Part shown: positions 57,544 through 64,000 of the stretch, piece after piece
Numbering within the stretch: the first letter of the stretch is position 1
How the letters are laid out: the number at the start of each line of letters is the position of its first letter
Assembly (NCBI GenBank): GCA_017311315.1
Contig: CM029631.1
Coordinates: forward strand, 3,317,360 to 3,381,359
DNA from: Dendrocalamus latiflorus
Taxonomy: Eukaryota > Streptophyta > Magnoliopsida > Poales > Poaceae
Length of the DNA: 64,000 nucleotides
Direction of reading: 5' to 3'
Notes under the pieces: generated by a model
Seen by the model: the letters and a program-made list of their open reading frames with translations, nothing else
The model's database searches: none
What the model was told of the DNA's origin: nothing
Translations under genes and position numbers: made by a program

Positions 57544-60500
57544 ATGGGCAACAACTGCGTCGGCCCCAACGCCGCCGGCCGCAACGGCTTCTTCGCCAAC
57601 GTCACCCTCTGGCGCCCCGCGCGACCCGCCTCCGCGCCTCCCCCCGCCCTCCCGCCGCCCTCCTCCCCTCGCTCCGACCAAGCGCCCGAGCCCGTCACCA
57701 TCCCCGCCTCCGAGCACTCCTCCCAACACTCATCCCGCTCCGCCAACCAGCCGCCCCCCAGCGCGGAGCCGCAGGCACAGGCCCCTCCGGCGAAGAAGCC
57801 CGCGCCCAAGGTCAAGCGCGTCCAGAGCGCCGGCCTCCTCGCCGACTCCGTCCTCAAGCGCGACGTCAACACCGCCCGGCTCAAGGACCTCTACACCATC
57901 GGCAAGAAGCTGGGGCAGGGCCAGTTCGGCACCACCTACCTCTGCGTCGAGAAGGCCACCGGCCGGGAGTTCGCGTGCAAGTCCATCGCCAAGCGGAAGC
58001 TGCTCACGGAGGAGGACGTCGAGGACGTGCGCCGCGAGATCCAGATCATGCACCACCTCGCGGGCCACCCCAACGTCGTGTCCATCGTCGGCGCCTACGA
58101 GGACGCCGTCGCCGTGCAGCTCGTCATGGAGCTCTGCGCCGGCGGGGAGCTGTTCGACAGGATCATCCGGAGAGGGCACTACTCCGAGAAGGCCGCCGCG
58201 CAGCTGGCGCGAGTGATCGTCGGCGTCATCGAGGCGTGCCACTCGCTCGGCGTGATGCATAGGGATCTCAAGCCAGAGAATTTCCTGTTCATCAACCAGA
58301 AGGAGGACTCGCCGCTCAAGGCCATCGATTTCGGCCTCTCCATCTTCTTCAAGCCAGGTCTGGCCTCCGTTCTCGGACTCTAAGAATGCAATTTGGTGTA
58401 GTTGTGATTTTTCTTTAGTAATGTGAGCCTCTGGCTTAGTGGAATTAATAATTGAGTTTGCATGCAGCAAGTTAATTAGGTGTCATATGGTGACTGCAAA
58501 ATGGGAATTGTTTGTATGGTGATAGCACTGGTGCTATGGTGCGTACAAGCAGGCCACCATTTGTTGATAGCAAATGTGTAGATTAACTACGGGTGTGTAT
58601 AGGTATCATCCGGATGTTTTCTTCCCAACAATCATCCAAATTTCGGACCGTTAGATTAGAGATCCAACGGTCTCTTTTTTTGGAGGGGGGAGAATTTTTT
58701 TGGAGGGGGGTGAATTTTTTTTGGAGGGGGTGGGGAGAATTTGTGGCCCTTGAATCTCTAATCCAACGGTTATAAATCTGGATGATAGTTAGAAAGAAAA
58801 CATCCGGATGATGTTTATCAATACCCTTAACAACTAATACATGTAAAAATGCGCTATACATTTACTTCCGAAAGGACCATAGTGTTAGCGTACATGTCTT
58901 GTATGGCAAGATTAGTGGACCACCAGACCCGGTAATCCGCAATGGATGCCGACCCTCGCCGAGGAAAATATGCAGTCCATCCAGGATGACGACTCCACCA
59001 CGCAAAACTTTGTGCTGGTGTTGCTTGAATAATGAAAGGAACCATATTGAATAGAAATCCTAACCGATTCTTATTCTACCTCTAGTAACCTTTCCATAAA
59101 AAACATGTACTCAACACATAGTTGCATAAATGACGTCGATAAGTCTTATTGTTCACCTCATACCACAGCTTTGCTGCAGCCACTATGTCACTTATGTTGT
59201 CGAACTATATTTCACAAGTGGTGAACATTGGAGATTTTTGTAGTACATTCAAATTCTGCATCATATGATTATGGTTTGCTCAAACTTATTGTGTTTTGAA
59301 GTGCCTGATAACATTCATAGGCTTATAGTCTTATCTTCATCGCTAGCTTAATCATGTGTGTGACTGAGGTGTGAAGTTGGGAGTTCAAGTAGATCCATGC
59401 CCACGTTGATTTACACCTGGAGATTTCTACAACTCTTTGTGAGCACAAACTCCTATATGGAAAATGCAGTAGATTATATGATTCTATCTGTTTTGGTCGC
59501 GATGACAGTCTTAAACTAGCTACAGAGAATCAATCATGTGAAGTGATGCTCTTACCCACTTTCCAAATCATATAAATACCGTTTCTGCTGATGCCATCTA
59601 CTTAATATAATTGCTTGTGCAGGCGAGACATTTACAGATGTTGTTGGAAGCCCATACTATGTGGCACCTGAGGTTCTTCTAAAGCACTACGGTCATGAGG
59701 TTGACGTCTGGAGTGCTGGTGTAATGATCTATATCTTGTTGAGTGGGGTTCCTCCATTCTGGGATGGTGAGGTTATGTGTAACCTTTTTAGTGAAATGTC
59801 ACATTGCCCTTTTGCATAATGTTTACAAGTATTGTTCGATTGATTATGCTTTTGGCTTCTGGACAGAAAGTGAACAAGGAATATTTGAACAAGTTTTGAA
59901 AGGTGAACTGGACTTTTCATCTGAGCCCTGGCCTAGTATCTCAGAGAGTGCGAAGGATTTGGTCAGGAAAATGCTTATTCGTGATCCAAAAAAGAGATTG
60001 ACTGCCCATGAAGTCCTATGTGAGTAGTATGGAAGCGTAATTGTCATTTACTAAATAATTTATTACTAGTCATTCTACTTCATTTTCAACCAAAACTCCT
60101 CTAATCACCCATCTTTTGCTAGGTCACCCTTGGGTTTGTGTTGATGGAGTTGCTCCTGACAAACCTCTTGATTCTGCTGTCCTAAGTCGGTTAAAACAGT
60201 TTTCTGCAATGAACAAACTGAAGAAAATGGCCCTTAGGGTGAGCACTGATATAAATTTTCCATCGCACTGATATAAATTTTCCATCTGGTATTATATTGG
60301 CTGTTTACATGTTAATTTTTTATTTTGAACTGGCATATGCTTGTAGGTTATTGCTGAGAGTTTATCTGAAGAAGAAATTGCAGGATTGAAAGAAATGTTC
60401 AAAATGCTAGACATTGACAACAGCGGTCATATCACATTGGAGGAGCTAAAAACTGGCTTGCAGCGAGTTGGTGCTACTTTGATGGACTCAGAAATTAATG

Positions 60501-61398
60501 CTCTAATGGAAGCAGTAAGTATTCTAAGATGACCCCTGCTCATTTGTTCCTCAATTGTATAGAAATTGTTGAACAGAATTTTGCTCCTTTCTGTTATTGT
60601 GGCTTGCAAGTTTTTTAAGGCCTTTACTCTTCAACTGAGGTTAACAAAATTTTCATTCCCCCCCTAAGTTGAAAAAAATCCCCATTTTTACCAGTAAATT
60701 ACTGCAGACCCCATTTGACCTCTCTTGCAAGATGTTGACCATGAAATTGTGTGGTGCATATATTATAATTTCTCTGAACTTGCTTCATTTCCAGCTTTGA
60801 ATTAGCTTCTACCATATTTGGTATATTGGTATGGAGAAAAAGAGCATGTTGTGAGGAGGATTAACTGCATTACCAAATATGGAAATGTTTTGGAGAGTTT
60901 GTAGGGGAGTAGTGGTACTTTACTTTTATGATGCCTTTGGTTTTGTGGACTTTGTTTAATGAAGCTCAAATATCAGGCGGATATTGACAACAGTGGCACA
61001 ATTGATTATGGGGAGTTCATTGCTGCAACTTTGCATATAAACAAAGTTGAGAAGGAGGATAAGCTCTTTGCAGCTTTCTCATACTTCGATAAAGACGGCA
61101 GTGGTTACATTACTCAAGATGAGCTCCAAAAGGCATGTGAGGAGTTTGGTATAGGAGATACCCATCTTGAGGATATTATCGGAGACATTGATCAGGACAA
61201 TGTAAGTAGATTCACTGATTATGATGAAATTGACAACAACAATTTTGTGTCATTTATATAGCATCTTTTTTTCAGGATGGACGGATCGACTACAATGAGT
61301 TTGTCGAGATGATGCAGAAGGGAAATAATCCATTGGGTAGAAAGGGACAGCAAAGTAATGCTAGCTTTGGTCTTGGGGAAGCACTGAAGCTTCGGTAA
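57544..61398 (+). CDS. CPK: Calcium-dependent protein kinase, group I (CPK1/2-like), 580 aa
   Basis: This Ser/Thr kinase is switched on by calcium binding to its own EF-hands. The exons are 57544-58357, 59623-59766, 59867-60019, 60123-60238, 60347-60514, 60977-61201 and 61276-61398 (1743 nt in frame, all GT-AG). MGNNC offers an N-myristoylation glycine and a palmitoylation cysteine, so membrane attachment is expected. A Pro/Ala-rich variable region runs to about 115. The kinase domain has GQGQFG 124-129, Lys146, Glu165, HRDLKPEN 239-246 and DFG 262-264. The autoinhibitory junction HPWVCVDGVAPDKPLDSAVL precedes four EF-hand loops at 431-442, 467-478, 503-514 and 537-548, each with complete acidic positions. 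The tail ends GLGEALKLR. Intron positions and length fit group I plant CDPKs. It may correspond to a CPK on rice chromosome 3, but the exact orthologue cannot be fixed here. Confidence 0.95.
58591..58826. mobile_element. Foldback MITE in intron 1 of the kinase gene
   Basis: About 70 bases at each end are inverted repeats, including CATCCGGATGTTTTCTT and ACCGTT(A/G)GATTAGAGAT. The flanks TTAACTAC (58583-58590) and TTAACAAC (58827-58834) match at seven of eight. The loop is made of TTTTTTGGAGGGGG units, three in a row. It has no coding potential. Confidence 0.75.
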
Positions 61399-63608
61399 AG
61401 GAAGGTAACCGGTGTGTGTTTTCCCTACTCGATCAAGTTGAAATCATATGATTTTCAGTTGCCTTACCGTGGATCATGTTATTGGTTTCAGTCTTTGATC
61501 AGTTCTTCCTATGATTCGAGGCATTCATATGACAGATATAATAGCATCTGTCTGGTTATTGATAAACTCGACAAGCCAAACTAGTTTATGTTGGAAGATA
61601 AAAAATAATCGATGAACTACTTATGATGGTTGTGACATTTGTGAATTTTAAAACAGAAATCCCTCCATAAAAACCTATTGTTAAACTGAGCACTTCCAGC
61701 TGCAGTAGCCCAAAACTCCAAATCGGTTTTGAGAAATAAGCTGGGGAAGAACTTTTGGGCTTCTGTAGTGAAACACACCTTAAAAATATATATATAATGA
61801 ATGCCTTCTAAGCCATCATTATACCAAGCTATGAAGCTGCAACTCCTACATTGTGGTAAAGTTAGGAGCAATTCCTTTCCTAGTCTGATAATTCAACAAT
61901 CATATAAAGACACCAGACTTTTACAGTCATATATACTGATGAAGACAGGTAGACTGAGGCATAGATATTACTCTTATCACCAAGACCTTAAAGATTGTGT
62001 ATATGAGAAAACACATCCGTAAAGAAGTGGCAATGGGATATATAGTGGCATGTGTTGGGCATGAAAAAGCGCAGAAAAACTACGGTAAACTGGATATTTG
62101 ATAGTTGCTGACAATCGGTTATCCTAGATTTGGTTGCATGTTATCACCAAGTCCTCCTGCTTTTATGTTGAGATTTGGTGTGATTGATAAATATGCAAGT
62201 TCGGCAACTAGGTGAATGTTTCGTAGTAAGCCAAATGTATGTCTAAGTCACAACTGTTGTTTTCTATTCAGGTAAGTTGAGATTCAAGTATATATATGCA
62301 AAACAAACATTTGCTAAACTAAAATAGCGACTGCATTGTTGTCCTAAAGTAGTTACTGGCTTTCTGCATTTTTCAGTTTGTAAAGATTGCTTGAGAAATC
62401 CCCACAACCTGCGTATACCTTTGGTCATTAGTGCATCTGATTGAATGGTTCTGTTTAAGGCAATTTATGCTTATTGGTTGCCTTGGTTTCTTTACAGGTG
62501 TAGTTAAGTAATGTTACCAATCAATGACTCACAAAAGTTAACCCAACAGCAGGATAGCTCCAAAAGCTTGTTGCATTCAGGCATTCTGATCTCAGGCTTC
62601 CATATGGCGATTGGCACCACAGTCGAAGTTTGGGGTCTCTTAGGCAAGCTGACACATGTAGGACCGTCAAAAATTACTAGGATTTATTCTAAAAAAGTGA
62701 CAATAGGGTGTTTGACATGGCATATTTGGATTTCCCTACGTGAAGTATGGACCATCTTGTGGTTCGTCTTCAACGGTCAAATGTTTCCTCAATCCATCGC
62801 CATGTAAATTCATTTTAAGGATGGAGAGTAGGTGAGGTCCTTTCTTTTTTCCCTGCCACTTCATTTTTCCCATTCTGAAACCGGCGGCAAGGAGATCCTA
62901 TAGGATTATATCAGTCATCCTGCAGTAAATTTCCAATTGTTACATTTGATTTTGCTCGTCTGTGTTGGGTAGCGGTTTAGTTGTCATGCCTGTAAGAATA
63001 GGTTTGTGTACTATAGGCAAAATTCTGACCAATGAAACGATTCTTCTGTTGTTATTGTTCTTTTGGTGTAAGAAAAATGGAAACCGCCAAAGCCTGATGA
63101 TGATGATGATGATGATTCTTTGAAGTTTCATTCTGCCTGCTTGGAGTAGAGTTACATGTTGGTGGTGGCGCTGCCGTGCAGGCCATCCACCGGTGCGGCC
63201 GACCTGATATTGATGATTCCTAAATCCTACATTGCAGAAAGGGAAGATTATAAATTCTAGAAAGAACCCATACTAATGTGTCAAAACCGAGTGAATGGTG
63301 AGGGGCGAATGCATTTGCTTGTGCGCATCTGAGCATCACCAAATTGGTGGCAAGACGTTCTCTGTCTCTCTCTCTCTCTCTTTAAACAAAATACAATATC
63401 ATTGGTTAGTTCAATTAATATGGCACTCGAATGAATGCCTAGATAGGACGGCTCACGGCAACAGAACAGGAAGAACCCTCCACACTGCGCAACGATCATT
63501 ACCAGGCGTAGGCGAGCAATGGTGTCGTGGACGGCAGAAAGTGGAGTCGTGGAGCGGGGAAAAGGAAGGGGACGGTTATGAGAAAATCAAAATAAGTAAA
63601 ACAGCAAC
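61399..63608. other. Kinase 3' UTR and spacer without recognisable gene
   Basis: The first few hundred bases are probably 3' UTR. A plus-strand frame at 62511-62807 is not recognised and has no upstream exon. (GAT)n lies near 63097-63117 and (TC)n near 63360-63381. Confidence 0.4.
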
Positions 63609-63669
63609 AGGGCCCGACTGGTGTCCTATTGATCTGCAGTCAATTGCTCTACAACTGAGCTACGGACCC
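63609..63669 (-). tRNA. Truncated tRNA-Cys (GCA) copy lacking the T arm (pseudo-tRNA)
   Basis: Read on the minus strand from 63669, the acceptor strand GGGTCCG, the D arm TAGCTCAGTTGTAGAGC and the anticodon arm TTGACTGCAGATCAA (anticodon GCA) match plant nuclear tRNA-Cys. After the variable loop about 11 bases are missing where GGTTCGAA should be, so the T stem-loop and the internal B box are lost. The acceptor partner GGGCCCT remains. Length is 61 nt instead of about 72. A TTTT run follows. It is very likely a non-functional copy. Confidence 0.8.
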
Positions 63670-64000
63670 TCTTTTTTTTTTATTGTTTGATGATCTGACA
63701 CTATTAAAAACAGCTAACACGCACGGCAGATAAGAGTGAACCGCAAAGGGGTGGATAATTTTCAACCGATTAACCTACCAAAGGTTTGCGGAGCGAATAT
63801 GAAAATGATAAATATGTATCTAGCACTATTTGTATCTAACTTCAAGGGAAAATATGGAATAGGATACGGAATAAGTGATATCCGTCCGTATATATCTGTA
63901 TGTCAAATAATATGAGGGAGACTATTGTGACTTCACTTAAAAACAAGATAACATATAAGCGGATTGTCATATCTAAACAGATGAAGAATACCGAGCGCTT
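63670..64000. other. Terminal spacer, no gene recognised
   Basis: The sequence from about 63780 (GAGCGAATATGAAAATG, later GGATACGGAATAAGTGATATC) resembles in composition the ATACGAATA-rich ends of the elements at 7063 and 8215. It may be the start of another copy running off the window. Confidence 0.35.

Noticed and set aside
57089..58262. Pro/Arg-rich frames of 359-375 aa overlapping the kinase first exon
   Set aside because: They are off-frame readings of the GC-rich exon. The kinase frame contains all catalytic motifs.
62511..62807. 98-residue frame downstream of the kinase gene
   Set aside because: No recognisable domain, no Kozak-like context and no flanking exons; likely chance in UTR or spacer.

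Overview
The window is nuclear DNA of a flowering plant, almost certainly a grass. The reading frames are split by GT-AG introns. First exons are very GC-rich, while introns and spacers are AT-rich. The aldehyde oxidase and the AMP1/PLA3-type peptidase resemble, from memory, their maize and rice counterparts. Spacers and introns are full of small DNA transposons, many with TAA/TTA target duplications. Nothing bacterial, viral or organellar was seen.

Four intact or near-intact spliced genes anchor the window, and all their exon phases close. (1) An aldehyde oxidase (+, 15217-25852, 10 exons, 1379 aa). (2) A membrane-anchored M28 peptidase of the AMP1/VP8/PLA3 family (-, 41716-26586, 10 exons, 718 aa), tail-to-tail with the oxidase. 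(3) A GTD-binding (zein-binding/DUF593) coiled-coil protein (+, 47738-50932, 3 exons, 350 aa). (4) A group I calcium-dependent protein kinase (+, 57544-61398, 7 exons, 580 aa). A small coiled-coil protein gene (626-973, +) is likely but unassigned.

Broken genes lie between them: an orphan first exon of a USP-domain receptor-like kinase (4.9 kb), a plant-mobile-domain (PMD) reading frame inside a long-TIR transposon (11.4-14.9 kb), a frame-shifted GID1-like carboxylesterase (43.4-45.1 kb), a VQ-motif gene split by a hAT-like element (53.2-54.3 kb), and a tRNA-Cys copy lacking its T arm (63.6 kb).

The mobile fraction dominates the rest. It includes a 1.58-kb Mutator-like element with an exact 9-bp target duplication and palindromic subterminal repeats (38.3-39.9 kb), a PIF/Harbinger-like element 26 bp away (39.9-40.6 kb), a truncated Ty1/copia remnant (31.6-33.1 kb), hAT-like elements, a three-module repeat array (36.2-38.0 kb) and at least eight MITEs. 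The peptidase gene is stretched to 15 kb by insertions in its introns, and the oxidase has a 4.1-kb first intron. The oxidase (abscisic or indole aldehyde type), the peptidase (shoot meristem size and leaf initiation in mutants of relatives) and the kinase (calcium signalling) are neighbours rather than a pathway. From memory, AO genes, PLA3 and group I CPKs also lie close together on the long arm of rice chromosome 3, so the window probably keeps old grass gene order.
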